A stretch of 64,000 bases of DNA. Source: an uncultured Tateyamaria sp. (GTDB lineage Bacteria > Pseudomonadota > Alphaproteobacteria > Rhodobacterales > Rhodobacteraceae). The stretch covers positions 62,001-126,000 of the forward strand of contig NZ_CANNDS010000005.1 of the NCBI RefSeq assembly GCF_947503415.1, in the 5' to 3' direction. The notes below the pieces were generated by a model. The model searched no databases, had not been told where the DNA came from, and saw only the letters and a list, made by a program, of their open reading frames with translations. This document shows positions 7,613 to 17,627 of this stretch, piece by piece; the first letter of the stretch is position 1, and each line of letters starts with the position of its first letter. Both the position numbers and the translations under genes were made by a program.

Positions 7613-10357
7613 TCAGCCCTCGGTGTCGCCGTCGTCCTCGTCACCCTGATCTGCGATCCATGCGACGCTGACAACTTCTTCGTTCTTGCCGGTGTTGAAG
7701 ACTTTGACGCCCCCCGCACTGCGCGAGCGGAAGCTGATCCCGTCCACAGGCACACGGATCGACTGGCCCTTGGATGTTGCGAGCATGATCTGATCGTCCA
7801 GTTCGACCGGGAAGGAAGCGACGATCTGGCCGCCGCGCATGGCCTTGTCCATTGCCGTGACACCAAGCCCGCCACGTCCACGGATTGGGTAGTCGTGGCT
7901 GCTGCTGAGCTTGCCCGCACCCTGCGCTGTGATGGTCAGGATCAGGTTCTCGGCGGCTGACATTTCTACGTAACGGTCGTTGGAGAAGTTGGGATCGGCG
8001 GGCGCTTCATCCTCGTCCGTTTCTGCATCATCGGCGATACCGGCCATGGCGCGGCGCATTTTAAGGTATGCGGTGCGCTCTTCACTGGTCGCATCGAAGT
8101 GGCGGATTATGGACATGGACACAACCCTGTCCGAACCGCTGAGCTTGATGCCACGGACACCGACAGATGCGCGGCTGTTGAACACGCGCACATCCGTGGC
8201 CGGGAAGCGGATCGCGCGGCCCGAATTGGTGACCAGCATCACGTCGTCATCGTTGGACGCGATACGGGCATTGATCATGGTTGTGTTGGCGTGCTCATCC
8301 TCGAACTTCATCGCGATCTTGCCGTTGCGCATGACGTTGGTGAAGTCCGACAGCTTGTTGCGGCGCACAGTGCCAGCAGAAGTGGCGAAGACCACTTGGA
8401 GGTCGTCCCATTCCTTTTCATCCCGATCCACAGGCATGATGGCAGCGATGCTTACCCCTTGTGGGATCGGCAGGATATTAATGATGGCCTTGCCCTTGGA
8501 CGTACGGCCACCCTGCGGCAAACGCCATGTCTTGAGCTTGTAGACCATGCCGTCCGTGGTGAAGAACAGCAGTTGCGTGTGCGTGTTGGCGACGAAGAGT
8601 GTGGTGATCACGTCCTCTTCTTTCGTCTGCATGCCCGACACACCTTTGCCGCCACGTTTCTGGCTGCGGAAGTCGGCGAGCGGGGTGCGCTTGATGTAGC
8701 CGCCCGAAGTGACGGTCACGACCATGTCCTCGCGCTCGATCAGGTCTTCGTCTTCCATATCGCCGGACCAGTCGACGATCTCGGTGCGGCGCGGCACGGC
8801 AAAGAGGTCTTTGACCTCGGTCAATTCGTCCGAGATGATGCCCATGATCCGTTCGCGGGAACCGAGGATTTCCAAGTATTCCTTGATCCTTGCGGCAAGT
8901 TCTTCAAGTTCGTCCGTGACTTCCTTGACCCCGATCTGGGTGAGGCGTTGCAAGCGTAGATCAAGGATCGCGCGGGCCTGTATCTCGGTCAGGTTGTAGG
9001 TGCCGTCGTCGTGCATTTTCGACAGCGGATCGTCGATCAGACGCAGGTAGCTTTCGATCGAGGCAGCGGGCCAGCGCCTTTCCATCAGCTTCTGGCGTGC
9101 TTCTGCACCGTCGGCGGAGGAGCGGATGGTCGCGACGACTTCGTCCACATTTGAAACAGCGACGGCAAGGCCACACAAGATGTGTGATCGATCGCGGGCT
9201 TTGCGCAGATCGAAGGCAGTGCGGCGGATGACCACTTCTTCGCGGAAATCGAGGAAGGAGGTGAGGAATCGGCGCAGGGTAAGCTGTTCGGGGCGACCAC
9301 CGTTCAGGGCCAACATGTTGCAGCCAAAGGAGGTCTGCATCGGCGTGAATCTAAACAACTGATTCAAAACGACTTCTGCCGTTGCGTCCCGTTTCAGTTC
9401 GACCACGACACGCACACCGTTGCGATCAGATTCGTCTTGGACGTGGCTGATCCCTTCGATCCGTTTTTCACGCGCCGCCTCGGCGATGCGTTCGATCATG
9501 GTGGCCTTGTTCACCTGATAGGGAATCTCATCAATAACAATGGCGTAGCGATCTTTCCTGATTTCCTCGACGCGGGTTTTCGATCGCACGATGACGCTGC
9601 CGCGCCCTTCAAGATAGGCTTTGCGCGCACCGGAGCGACCAAGCATGATACCGCCCGTGGGGAAATCGGGGCCGGGCACATATTCGATCAGCGCTTCGGA
9701 CGACAGGTCTGGGTCTTCGATCAACGCGAGGCAAGCGTCGACTACCTCGCCCAGGTTGTGGGGCGGGATGTTGGTGGCCATGCCGACGGCGATGCCGCCT
9801 GCGCCGTTGACCAGCATATTGGGGAAACGCGCTGGCAGGACGGTCGGTTCGCGGTCTTTGCCGTCGTAATTGTCTTGAAAATCAACGGTATCCTTGTCGA
9901 TATCGGCAAGGATATAGGCCGCTGGTTTGTCCATCCGCACTTCGGTGTACCGCATGGCGGCGGGGTTGTCGCCGTCCATGGAGCCGAAGTTCCCTTGGCC
10001 GTCCAGCAGCGGCAAGGACATGGAAAAATCCTGTGCCATACGCACGAGGGCGTCGTAGATCGCGCTGTCGCCGTGGGGATGGTATTTACCCATCACATCG
10101 CCTACGGGACGGGCAGATTTGCGGTAGGATTTGTCGTGTGTGTTGTTGGTTTCGTGCATCGCGTAAAGGATGCGGCGGTGCACCGGTTTCAGGCCGTCAC
10201 GCAGATCGGGGATGGCGCGGGAGACGATGACCGACATGGCGTAGTCCAGATAGGACGTGCGCATCTCTTGTTCGATGGATACCGACGGGCCGTCATAAGC
10301 GGGCCGTTCCGGTGTCATTTCATCATCATTTTCAGGGGGTTGTGGCGTGTCGTTCAC
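7613..10357 (-). CDS. gyrA: DNA gyrase subunit A
   Basis: The 914-residue protein is the DNA-cleaving subunit of gyrase, which introduces negative supercoils using ATP hydrolysed by GyrB. The catalytic tyrosine lies in [10 protein letters not shown] (Tyr137, equivalent to E. coli Tyr122). The quinolone-resistance region [19 protein letters not shown] keeps Ser98 and Asp102 (E. coli Ser83 and Asp87), so no classical resistance substitution is seen. The GyrA box appears as [12 protein letters not shown] before the C-terminal beta-pinwheel. An acidic insert ([16 protein letters not shown]) in the pinwheel lengthens it relative to E. coli (875 residues). Confidence 0.97.
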   Translation of the reverse strand: MNDTPQPPENDDEMTPERPAYDGPSVSIEQEMRTSYLDYAMSVIVSRAIPDLRDGLKPVHRRILYAMHETNNTHDKSYRKSARPVGDVMGKYHPHGDSAIYDALVRMAQDFSMSLPLLDGQGNFGSMDGDNPAAMRYTEVRMDKPAAYILADIDKDTVDFQDNYDGKDREPTVLPARFPNMLVNGAGGIAVGMATNIPPHNLGEVVDACLALIEDPDLSSEALIEYVPGPDFPTGGIMLGRSGARKAYLEGRGSVIVRSKTRVEEIRKDRYAIVIDEIPYQVNKATMIERIAEAAREKRIEGISHVQDESDRNGVRVVVELKRDATAEVVLNQLFRFTPMQTSFGCNMLALNGGRPEQLTLRRFLTSFLDFREEVVIRRTAFDLRKARDRSHILCGLAVAVSNVDEVVATIRSSADGAEARQKLMERRWPAASIESYLRLIDDPLSKMHDDGTYNLTEIQARAILDLRLQRLTQIGVKEVTDELEELAARIKEYLEILGSRERIMGIISDELTEVKDLFAVPRRTEIVDWSGDMEDEDLIEREDMVVTVTSGGYIKRTPLADFRSQKRGGKGVSGMQTKEEDVITTLFVANTHTQLLFFTTDGMVYKLKTWRLPQGGRTSKGKAIINILPIPQGVSIAAIMPVDRDEKEWDDLQVVFATSAGTVRRNKLSDFTNVMRNGKIAMKFEDEHANTTMINARIASNDDDVMLVTNSGRAIRFPATDVRVFNSRASVGVRGIKLSGSDRVVSMSIIRHFDATSEERTAYLKMRRAMAGIADDAETDEDEAPADPNFSNDRYVEMSAAENLILTITAQGAGKLSSSHDYPIRGRGGLGVTAMDKAMRGGQIVASFPVELDDQIMLATSKGQSIRVPVDGISFRSRSAGGVKVFNTGKNEEVVSVAWIADQGDEDDGDTEG

Positions 10358-10548
10358 GTGGGTCTGCCCGTTCTGTCGCGTGCTCTATATGTTGGGGATC
10401 ACTCTATCAGAAAGCGCAGATAAGGTGCAATGCCCGCGACCTGTCCGTTGTTAGCAGTCGTAGGCGCAGGCTGCTAGAACACTGTTTTCATTGATTATTA
10501 ATTCATGTCGGTCTTGAATAGAGTGCAGAGCAGAGAAAAGAGGTCAAA

Positions 10549-10818
10549 ATGGCGGAGACTGAGACCGAATTGATGTTGAAGGGATATGGGCTGACAACGG
10601 CGGAGATGTACTACCGCATGCCCGACTACACACATGTGCTGAACACCTTCGTCTGGCAGGACTACGATATCGCGCCGGGCCACCCGCGGCTGTTCAAATT
10701 CATCGACTTCTGGAAGGCCGAGATCGAAGGGATGCTACACTCGGTTCAGTTCACCCATCGCAAGATGATTGCGCCCGGCGAATGGCGGAATGTGACCGGG
10801 GAATTCACGCTGCACTGA
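10549..10818 (+). CDS. usg: Usg family protein
   Basis: This 89-residue soluble protein matches the small alphaproteobacterial Usg family: LKGYGLTTAEMYYRMPDYTHVLNTFVWQDYDIAPGHPRLFKFIDFWKAEIEG. The name comes from its position upstream of trp genes in some species; its biochemical role is not established. AGAGG lies about 8 nt before the ATG. The preceding 190-nt gap to gyrA contains a short inverted repeat (TAGCAG ... CTGCTA) and presumably both promoters. The radical SAM gene ends 3 nt downstream on the other strand. Confidence 0.85.
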   Translation: MAETETELMLKGYGLTTAEMYYRMPDYTHVLNTFVWQDYDIAPGHPRLFKFIDFWKAEIEGMLHSVQFTHRKMIAPGEWRNVTGEFTLH

Positions 10819-10821
10819 CCC

Positions 10822-11763
10822 TTAGGCCGAGCAGGACGCCCCCCCCAGCACACAGAACTTTGCGCAGTGGGGATGGTTCAGCGACACGTCGGCCTCTGCC
10901 TGTTCGAGTGTCGTGCCCATCTCGAATTGCGGGTCATAGGGCAGGAGGGTGCAGGCAAGCACCGCAGGTGTCTGGGCACCTTTTCGTTTGACCACCATCC
11001 GAGAAGAGGAACACATCACCGCCTCAGGATGCTTGTTCAGGATGCCCCAACAGGATGTGGTGATCTCGGGCACTTCGACATTCTCGTCCATCTCGGGGAA
11101 CAGGACCGTCATGCCCGGGTTGGCGGCGTCAATGTCCCATCCGTGTTTTGCATAAAGTGCAGCGTAGCCATCACGCGCCTCGGCCTCGCTTTCAGCCATT
11201 TCGATCCGGCCCGCGACAGCAAGTCGGGCGCCAATGGAGGACAGCCAGTCAATACCGCGCAAGGTCTTGGCGAAGGTGCCCACACCGCGTTCAGTGTCGT
11301 GCACAGCTGCCGCGTGGTGATCCAGCGAGATGCGGAAGGTGAGCTTGTCGCCATAGGTTTTGACCAGCAGGATGATCGCCGCCTTGATCTGGGGGCGTAT
11401 CATGGGGGCCATGGCGTTCGTCAGAATCAACACGTCATAGCCGCGCACAAGTGACCGTTCGACCATGTCGAGGAAGGCGGGGTTCATGAACGGCTCCCCC
11501 CCTGTGAACGCAATTTCACGCACGTTCCATTCGCGTGTTTCGAGCTGGTCGAGATAGTCGGACACTTCGTCCGCGCTCATATATTCCAGCGCGTCGTTGG
11601 TGGGCGAGCTTTCGATATAGCAGTTGGCGCAGGCAATATTGCAGAGCGTGCCGGTGTTGAACCACAGGGTTTCGGGGTTGCTCAGCGACACTTTTGCGCG
11701 CGCCTCGCCCGTGGCGGTGACATCGGGGTCCTGAAACTTGCCCAGATTTGCCAGGTCTTTCAT
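10822..11763 (-). CDS. radical SAM protein with extra C-terminal cysteines
   Basis: The 313-residue protein has the radical SAM cluster motif CNIACANC (Cys41, Cys45, Cys48), the AFTGGEPFMNP SAM-binding motif, and six further Cys at 238, 251, 271, 300, 304 and 311. The last three (CAKFCVLGGASC) suggest a second, auxiliary Fe-S cluster, as in SPASM/twitch enzymes. I placed the start at ATG 11763 (MKDLANLGKF); the longer frame upstream runs into the zwf 5' region and looks non-coding. No peptide substrate gene was recognised nearby, so the reaction is unknown. Confidence 0.8.
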   Translation of the reverse strand: MKDLANLGKFQDPDVTATGEARAKVSLSNPETLWFNTGTLCNIACANCYIESSPTNDALEYMSADEVSDYLDQLETREWNVREIAFTGGEPFMNPAFLDMVERSLVRGYDVLILTNAMAPMIRPQIKAAIILLVKTYGDKLTFRISLDHHAAAVHDTERGVGTFAKTLRGIDWLSSIGARLAVAGRIEMAESEAEARDGYAALYAKHGWDIDAANPGMTVLFPEMDENVEVPEITTSCWGILNKHPEAVMCSSSRMVVKRKGAQTPAVLACTLLPYDPQFEMGTTLEQAEADVSLNHPHCAKFCVLGGASCSA

Positions 11764-11971
11764 TGCGTGTGGTCCGTTCTGCTCTTGATGTCCGACCGTA
11801 GAGGTAAGCTGCGACGCCGCCAGGGAAAAGCAGACTGTGCCCCTTTGACAGCTTTGTGATAGAAATATGCGTGCGTGTGATGCAGGTGCAGCATCGGGCG
11901 TTGAGTATCGGTTTGAATCTGCTAGTGGTAGCGCAAACATTTCTATCTGCATGCAAGAGGGAGCCCTTGCC

Positions 11972-13423
11972 ATGGTTTCGCGCGTTATCCCGGTCGACCC
12001 GTTTGATCTGGTTATCTTTGGAGGCACAGGTGATCTGGCCCGTCGCAAGATCTTGCCGGGGCTGTTCCGTCGCTTTTGTGCCGGGCAGATGCCAAAGGAC
12101 GCGCGTGTCATTGGGGCCGCACGTGGTGACATGGACAGTGCCGCGTATCGTGAGTTCGTCGCAGAGGCCGTAGCCGAGTTTGGCGGTGGCCGCGCCTGCG
12201 AAGACGGCACACTGGCCGGTTTTCTGGAACGGATGGAATTTGTCACCATTGACGCGCGTGGCGAGAAGGGCTGGCGGGAGCTGGCGGAGCTGATGCGTCC
12301 TGATGTGGTGCGTGCGTATTACTTCTCGGTGGCGCCGGGCCTTTTTGGCGATCTGGCGGAGCGGTTGAACCAGCATGGGCTGACGGACGAACAGAGCCGG
12401 ATTGTCGTTGAGAAACCGTTTGGCCGCGATCTGGCTTCGGCCAAGGAGCTGAACCGGGATCTGGCGGCCTTCTTTGATGAGGGTCAGATTTACCGGATCG
12501 ATCATTATCTGGGCAAGGAAACGGTGCAGAACCTGATGGCCGTCCGTTTTGGCAACATGCTGTTCGAGCCGCTTTGGAATTCGCAATATGTCGACCACAT
12601 CCAGATCACGGTGGCCGAGACCGTGGGCGTCGGAGGTCGGGGCGAGTATTACGACAAGTCCGGGGCCATGCGTGACATGGTGCAGAACCACTTGATGCAG
12701 TTGCTGTGTCTGATTGCGATGGAGCCGCCGTCGAAATTCGACCCCGATGCGGTCCGCGACGAAAAGCTGAAAGTGATCCGGGCACTGGATGAGGTGGAGC
12801 CGCATCACATTGTGCGTGGTCAGTATGATGCGGATGATGATGATCCAAGCTACCGCGATGCGGTCGGGGATTCCCGGTCGCGCACCGAAAGCTACATCGC
12901 CATGAAGGTTGGTATTTCCAATTGGCGATGGGCGGGCACGCCGTTTTATCTGCGCACCGGCAAGAAGCTGAAAGCGCGGTCGAGCGAGATCACCGTCGTG
13001 TTCAAGGAACTCAACCACTCGATCTTTGGCGAGACGAGCGATCATCGCAATGAGCTGTCGATCCGTCTGCAACCCAACGAGGGCATCACCTTGGGCGTGA
13101 CCATCAAGGAGCCCGGGCCCGGCGGTATGCGGCTGATGAATGTACCGTTGGATATGTCCTTTGCCGATGCGTTGGGAGAGGACGGATCGGACCAGACGGA
13201 TGCGTATGAGCGTCTGATCATGGACGTCATTCGCGGCAACCAGACCTTGTTCATGCGCGGTGATGAGGTCGAGGCCGCATGGGCCTGGACCGATCCGATC
13301 ATCCATGGCTGGGATGCGCGCGGTGACGTGCCCAAGGTTTACGATGCGGGCAGCGAGGGGCCGGTGGATGCCGTGCAGCTTTTGGCCCGTGACACCCGTG
13401 TGTGGAGGAAGGTGGCGCCATGA
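11972..13423 (+). CDS. zwf: glucose-6-phosphate 1-dehydrogenase
   Basis: The 483-residue enzyme oxidises glucose 6-phosphate to 6-phosphogluconolactone with NAD(P)+. This is the entry to the Entner-Doudoroff and oxidative pentose phosphate routes. The nucleotide-binding motif FGGTGDLARRKILPGL is at the N-terminus, and the substrate/catalytic motif RIDHYLGKETVQN is intact. I chose ATG 11972, with AGAGGGAG about 12 nt upstream; an ATG at 11951 would add seven residues. The stop overlaps the pgl start (ATGA), and pgi follows, so the three genes form a coupled operon. Confidence 0.96.
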   Translation: MVSRVIPVDPFDLVIFGGTGDLARRKILPGLFRRFCAGQMPKDARVIGAARGDMDSAAYREFVAEAVAEFGGGRACEDGTLAGFLERMEFVTIDARGEKGWRELAELMRPDVVRAYYFSVAPGLFGDLAERLNQHGLTDEQSRIVVEKPFGRDLASAKELNRDLAAFFDEGQIYRIDHYLGKETVQNLMAVRFGNMLFEPLWNSQYVDHIQITVAETVGVGGRGEYYDKSGAMRDMVQNHLMQLLCLIAMEPPSKFDPDAVRDEKLKVIRALDEVEPHHIVRGQYDADDDDPSYRDAVGDSRSRTESYIAMKVGISNWRWAGTPFYLRTGKKLKARSSEITVVFKELNHSIFGETSDHRNELSIRLQPNEGITLGVTIKEPGPGGMRLMNVPLDMSFADALGEDGSDQTDAYERLIMDVIRGNQTLFMRGDEVEAAWAWTDPIIHGWDARGDVPKVYDAGSEGPVDAVQLLARDTRVWRKVAP

Positions 13424-14088
13424 ATATCGTCGAATATCCTGACCGCGATCTGCTGGCGATGGGGCTGGCCGATGCGTTGGCGAGCGAGTTGAAGAACTGC
13501 TTGTTGGTCCATCCTTTTGCATCCTTTGTGGTGCCGGGCGGGACAACGCCGGGGCCGATTTTTGACAGTTTGTGTGCGGCTGATCTGGAGTGGGACCGGG
13601 TCAACGTGATGCTCAGTGATGAGCGCTGGGTGCCGGAAGATCACGAACGGTCCAATGCAAAGTTGCTGAAGGAGCGTTTGTTTCAGAGCCGGGCGGCGGC
13701 GGCGAAGTTCGTGCCGTTCTATGTTGAAGGGCAGACACCTGCCGAAGCGGCGCCGGGGTTGTCCGAGCGGTTGGCGGATCAGATGCCGATATCGTTGCTT
13801 TTGCTGGGGATGGGGGCGGATATGCACACGGCGTCGCTGTTTCCGGGTGCAGTTGGATTGGCGGATATGCTGGCCGATGATGCGCCTTTGGTTGTGCCGG
13901 TTTCGGTTGAGGGGCAGGAGCCGCGGATTTCGTTTTCTGGTCCAGCGTTGGCTGGGGCGATGGCGAAGCATCTTGTGATTTATGGGGCTGAGAAGCGCGC
14001 CGCTTTGGAGCGGGCCGATCGGCTTGATCCGGTGCAGGCACCGATCAGGGCAGTTATGGGCGGTTTGACCGTGCATTGGGCGGAGTGA
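13420..14088 (+). CDS. pgl: 6-phosphogluconolactonase
   Basis: The 222-residue protein belongs to the DevB/SOL type of lactonases, which hydrolyse 6-phosphogluconolactone to 6-phosphogluconate. Motifs are [39 protein letters not shown] and [17 protein letters not shown], all standard for the family. The ATG overlaps the zwf stop by 4 nt and has GGAGGAAGG just upstream, so it is translationally coupled. It acts directly on the Zwf product, in the cytosol. Confidence 0.95.
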   Translation: MNIVEYPDRDLLAMGLADALASELKNCLLVHPFASFVVPGGTTPGPIFDSLCAADLEWDRVNVMLSDERWVPEDHERSNAKLLKERLFQSRAAAAKFVPFYVEGQTPAEAAPGLSERLADQMPISLLLLGMGADMHTASLFPGAVGLADMLADDAPLVVPVSVEGQEPRISFSGPALAGAMAKHLVIYGAEKRAALERADRLDPVQAPIRAVMGGLTVHWAE

Positions 14089-14093
14089 AAGAC

Positions 14094-15668
14094 ATGTGGG
14101 ATGCGTTGAAGGCCAAGGCGGGCGAAGTATCGGACCGCTCCATTCTGGATTTGTTTGAGGACCCACGTGCGGATGCGTTTGCGGTGCAGACGCAGTACAT
14201 GCGGTTTGATTATTCGAAGACCAATATTGACGCCGCCACCCGCGATCTGTTGCTGGCGCTGGCCGATGACGCCGGTGTTGCGGCGCGGCGGGATGCGATG
14301 TTTTCCGGTGAGAAGATCAATGAGACCGAGGGGCGGGCCGTGCTGCACACCGCCTTGCGCAATCTGGATGGTGGGCCGGTTGAGGTCGATGGCGAAGACG
14401 TCATGCCCGGTGTGCTGGACACGCTGGACCGGATGTCTGCCTATGCCGAAGAGGTGCGCGGCAGTGCCATCACCGATGTTGTGAATATCGGGATCGGAGG
14501 GTCGGACCTGGGGCCTGCGATGGCGGTGCAGGCGTTGTCGCCCTATCATGACGGGCCGCGGTGCCACTTTGTGTCCAATGTCGATGGGGCGCATATTGCG
14601 GATACGTTGCGGGGGCTGGATGCCAAGACGACGCTGGTCATTGTCGCCTCAAAGACCTTTACCACCATTGAAACCATGACCAACGCGCGCACGGCGCGGG
14701 CATGGATGGTGGACCATGGCGGTGATCCGACCGCCCAGTTCGCAGCCCTGTCCACGAGCCTTGAAAAGACGTCTGACTTTGGCATTCCGGCCGAGCGCGT
14801 GTTTGGGTTCGAGGATTGGGTTGGCGGGCGCTATTCCATGTGGGGGCCGATCGGGCTGTCGTTGATGATGGCCGTTGGTCCCGACGGCTTCCGCGCGTTT
14901 TTGCGCGGTGGGCAGGATATGGATACGCATTTCCGGGTCGCTGAGGGTGTGGAGAACATGCCGCTGATGCTTGCGTTGGTGGGCATCTGGCACCGGCAGG
15001 TGTTGGGCCATGCAACGCGCGCCGTGCTGCCTTATGATCAGCGCTTGGGGCAGTTGCCCGCCTATTTCCAGCAGTTGGAGATGGAATCGAACGGGAAGTC
15101 CGTGACGATGGATGGCGGTGCGGTGCCTGTGGAAAGTGGGCCCATTGTGTGGGGCGCGCCGGGCACCAACGGGCAGCATGCGTTTTACCAATTGATCCAT
15201 CAGGGCACGTCTGTGATCCCGTGTGAGTTCATGGTGGCCTGCGAAGGGCATGAGCCGGAGTTGCGACATCACCATGATTTGCTTGTCGCCAATTGCTTGG
15301 CGCAATCGGAGGCATTGATGCGGGGCCGGTCGCTGGAAGAGGCGCGCGGCAAGATTGCCGACAAGTTTGAGGGCGACGAGTTGGAACGTCAGGCGGCGCA
15401 TCGTGTCTTTGCCGGGAACCGTCCGTCGACGACCTTGATCTATCCAAAGCTCGATCCATTCACGCTGGGCCAGATCGTAGCGCTCTATGAGCATCGGGTG
15501 TTTGTGGAAGGTGTGATCCTGGGCATCAATTCCTATGACCAGTGGGGTGTGGAATTGGGCAAGGAACTGGCCACAGCGCTGCAGCCGATTGTCGAGGGCA
15601 CGGCACCCAGCGATGGCAAGGATGGATCGACACAGGCGTTGGTGTCGTATTTGCACGCGCACCGCTAG
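14094..15668 (+). CDS. pgi: glucose-6-phosphate isomerase
   Basis: The 524-residue enzyme interconverts glucose 6-phosphate and fructose 6-phosphate. Family signatures are [20 protein letters not shown] (sugar-phosphate binding), [18 protein letters not shown], and GSnGQHAF-like [15 protein letters not shown] near the catalytic region, with [12 protein letters not shown] at the C-terminus. I chose ATG 14094, which has GGAG 8 nt upstream; a GTG at 14085 overlapping the pgl stop is the alternative. It is the last gene of the zwf-pgl-pgi operon and is followed by a repeat hairpin. Confidence 0.95.
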   Translation: MWDALKAKAGEVSDRSILDLFEDPRADAFAVQTQYMRFDYSKTNIDAATRDLLLALADDAGVAARRDAMFSGEKINETEGRAVLHTALRNLDGGPVEVDGEDVMPGVLDTLDRMSAYAEEVRGSAITDVVNIGIGGSDLGPAMAVQALSPYHDGPRCHFVSNVDGAHIADTLRGLDAKTTLVIVASKTFTTIETMTNARTARAWMVDHGGDPTAQFAALSTSLEKTSDFGIPAERVFGFEDWVGGRYSMWGPIGLSLMMAVGPDGFRAFLRGGQDMDTHFRVAEGVENMPLMLALVGIWHRQVLGHATRAVLPYDQRLGQLPAYFQQLEMESNGKSVTMDGGAVPVESGPIVWGAPGTNGQHAFYQLIHQGTSVIPCEFMVACEGHEPELRHHHDLLVANCLAQSEALMRGRSLEEARGKIADKFEGDELERQAAHRVFAGNRPSTTLIYPKLDPFTLGQIVALYEHRVFVEGVILGINSYDQWGVELGKELATALQPIVEGTAPSDGKDGSTQALVSYLHAHR

Positions 15669-15717
15669 GGCTGCTGCCAATCGGAGCGCCTGACGGCGCA
15701 TTTGATACATTTTGTGA

Positions 15718-15771
15718 TGAGGGGCTGTCTGCCCCTCAAGCTCCCCGATGGTATTTCCGGTCAGAAGAAAC
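15718..15771 (+). repeat. dispersed intergenic repeat, copy A (downstream of pgi)
   Basis: An 8-bp stem (TGAGGGGC / GCCCCTCA, loop of 5) is followed by CTCCCCG and the tail GGTATTTCCGGTCAGAAGAAAC. The tail differs at one position from the same stretch before the iscS-like gene (GGTATTTCTGGTCAGAAGAAAC). It lies 49 nt after the pgi stop and may act as its transcription terminator. Confidence 0.65.
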
Positions 15772-15845
15772 CGGTGAGCGTTCTGCTGTTTTCCAACGTG
15801 GGGCAACCTGTACGTGAGCGGTTGTTCGCCTATTCGATGTCCTTG

Positions 15846-15863
15846 GGTCAGGAATGCCTGACC
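15846..15863. promoter_or_regulatory. inverted repeat upstream of the heme peroxidase gene
   Basis: GGTCAGG-aatg-CCTGACC forms a perfect 7-bp inverted repeat about 90 nt before the peroxidase ATG. It could be an operator or a small hairpin. No regulator was assigned. The rest of the 284-nt gap holds repeat copy A and a weaker palindrome (CTGTT ... AACAG) near 15920. Confidence 0.35.
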
Positions 15864-15952
15864 TGATAATTTTCCCGTTGCGCAATAAAGTTACCGGGAG
15901 CGCGTCGTATTCTTGCGCTCTGTTTTATTAGAACAGCATTGGAGGCCAGATT

Positions 15953-17437
15953 ATGGCTGGAACACAACACGGGCTGACGCGGCTCGATCAACTTTTCAAG
16001 ACATGTATCCAAGGCAACGGCCCGGCGCGGCCCTTTGCACAGACCCTTGGGCGATTTCTGCCTGCCAACCCCGTTCACATCAAGAACATCACCCATGCGG
16101 ATGTGATTGACGCGCTGGATGAGCTGTCGCAATCAATGGGCGCGACCGAAAACGAGGATGGGCATGCCGATGCCGGGATGACCTTTCTGGGGCAATTCGT
16201 CGATCACGATATCACGCTCGATGCGACCTCGGCTCTGGGGACCCGGATTGATCCGTCGACCATCCCAAACGTGCGCACGCCCAGCCTTGATCTGGATTGT
16301 GTGTATGGCGCGGGACCCGAAGCCACGCCGCACCTTTATGGCGAGGGAGACGCGGAGCAGTTTCTGGTCTTTGGTCGCAAGGACAATCCGCGCGATCTGG
16401 CCCGAACCTGCGCTGGCAAGGCCCTGATCGGTGATCCGCGCAATGACGAGAACATCATTGTGGCGCAGGTGCAGGCGATTTTCATCCAGTTGCACAACAT
16501 TCTGATGAGCAAGCGTGTCGCCGACGGTGACGAAGCCAAGGACATCCAGTCCTGTGCGCATGAGGGACTGCCCAAACATGTGTGGCACGATCATGTCAGC
16601 CCCAAGCTGACCAATTTCGAGGAAGTGCGCCGCTTTATCCGGCTGCACTATCAATGGATTGTCTGGTGCGAATTGCTGCCCGCCTTTGTGCAGCAGGAAT
16701 GTCTGGACTGGGCGCTGGAAAACCATGCCTTTGGCTGGGACGCACCGGTTATGCCGGTCGAATTCACCGGGGCCGGGTACCGCTTTGGTCACGCCACGAC
16801 GCAGTTCGAATATGCGCTGACCGAAGGCGCAGATCCCAAGGGTCTGTTTGCCACGCTGGGCTTTGGCCGTCGTCCGGTCGAGGGGAACCTCGATTATGCA
16901 ATGTTCTTTGGCATGAACGGCGATGTGTCGTCACAAAAAGCGCGTCCCGTTGGGCCGAAAATGGGCATGCCGCTATTGAACCTGCCCTTTGTGCATGCGC
17001 CAATCGCGTTGGGTGATATCGAGGAAACGCTGACGCTGGATCAGTCGCGCAACCTTGCCCTGCGCAACATGGTGCGTGATCGCTATACCTATCAACTGGC
17101 AAGTGGACAGCAGCTGGCGGCGCATCTGGGCACGCATCCCATTGACCCGCCTGCCATCCTAAAGGCCAAAGGGTTCGCCAAGACACCGCTGTGGTTTTAC
17201 TGCCTGCAAGAGGCTGAAGAGAAGGGCGACGGCAAGCTGACCGGGGCCGGGGGCCGTCTGGTGGCCACCGTCTTCGCCAACCTGCTCAAGCGTGATCCGA
17301 CGACCTTCCTGCACATTCCGCACTTCAAGCCGTGGCATGGGTTCAAAGGCCAGCCCAGCGTTCTGGCCGGTCTGATTGCATATGTGGAAGCGAACCGTGA
17401 CCACATCGAACATGCAGAGGCGCTTCAGTGCGGCTAA
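15953..17437 (+). CDS. animal-type heme peroxidase family protein
   Basis: The 494-residue protein carries motifs of the peroxidase-cyclooxygenase (animal heme peroxidase) superfamily. These are FLGQFVDHDITLD (distal His, with the neighbouring Asp that can link heme), GDPRNDENIIVAQVQAIFIQLHN, and GYRFGHATTQ, which supplies the probable proximal His. No signal peptide is visible, so it should be cytosolic or exported by a leaderless route. GGAGG lies about 8 nt before the ATG. It is transcribed alone and followed by a strong terminator. The substrate (halide, phenol or other) cannot be read from sequence. Confidence 0.85.
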   Translation: MAGTQHGLTRLDQLFKTCIQGNGPARPFAQTLGRFLPANPVHIKNITHADVIDALDELSQSMGATENEDGHADAGMTFLGQFVDHDITLDATSALGTRIDPSTIPNVRTPSLDLDCVYGAGPEATPHLYGEGDAEQFLVFGRKDNPRDLARTCAGKALIGDPRNDENIIVAQVQAIFIQLHNILMSKRVADGDEAKDIQSCAHEGLPKHVWHDHVSPKLTNFEEVRRFIRLHYQWIVWCELLPAFVQQECLDWALENHAFGWDAPVMPVEFTGAGYRFGHATTQFEYALTEGADPKGLFATLGFGRRPVEGNLDYAMFFGMNGDVSSQKARPVGPKMGMPLLNLPFVHAPIALGDIEETLTLDQSRNLALRNMVRDRYTYQLASGQQLAAHLGTHPIDPPAILKAKGFAKTPLWFYCLQEAEEKGDGKLTGAGGRLVATVFANLLKRDPTTFLHIPHFKPWHGFKGQPSVLAGLIAYVEANRDHIEHAEALQCG

Positions 17438-17459
17438 GCTATACTGCATGATCGGGGAG

Positions 17460-17487
17460 GGGGCTGACCGCAGGGTCGGCCCCTTTT
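17460..17487 (+). terminator. rho-independent terminator after the heme peroxidase gene
   Basis: A 10-bp stem GGGGCTGACC / GGTCGGCCCC (one G-U pair) with loop GCAG is followed directly by TTTT. It starts 23 nt after the peroxidase stop codon. Confidence 0.8.
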
Positions 17488-17627
17488 CTTTGCGTCATGT
17501 GTGTGACGCCGTGCTTGCAAGGGCGCGCGCTGCTTGGCAGGGTTGGCATCAAGGGAGGAACGCGCGCTGGCTGGCACAGGCGGCGCGGGCAAGGCGTTGC
17601 TCTGAAAGTGAAATACGGGAGGCGCCG

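Noticed and set aside
7613-10357. quinolone-resistance change in GyrA
   Set aside because: The key Ser98 and Asp102 (E. coli Ser83/Asp87) are wild type.
11516-13546. 676-codon open frame on the minus strand across zwf
   Set aside because: It is antisense to zwf and the radical SAM gene, its translation is His/Arg/Gln-rich with no motif, and both opposing genes have clear families.
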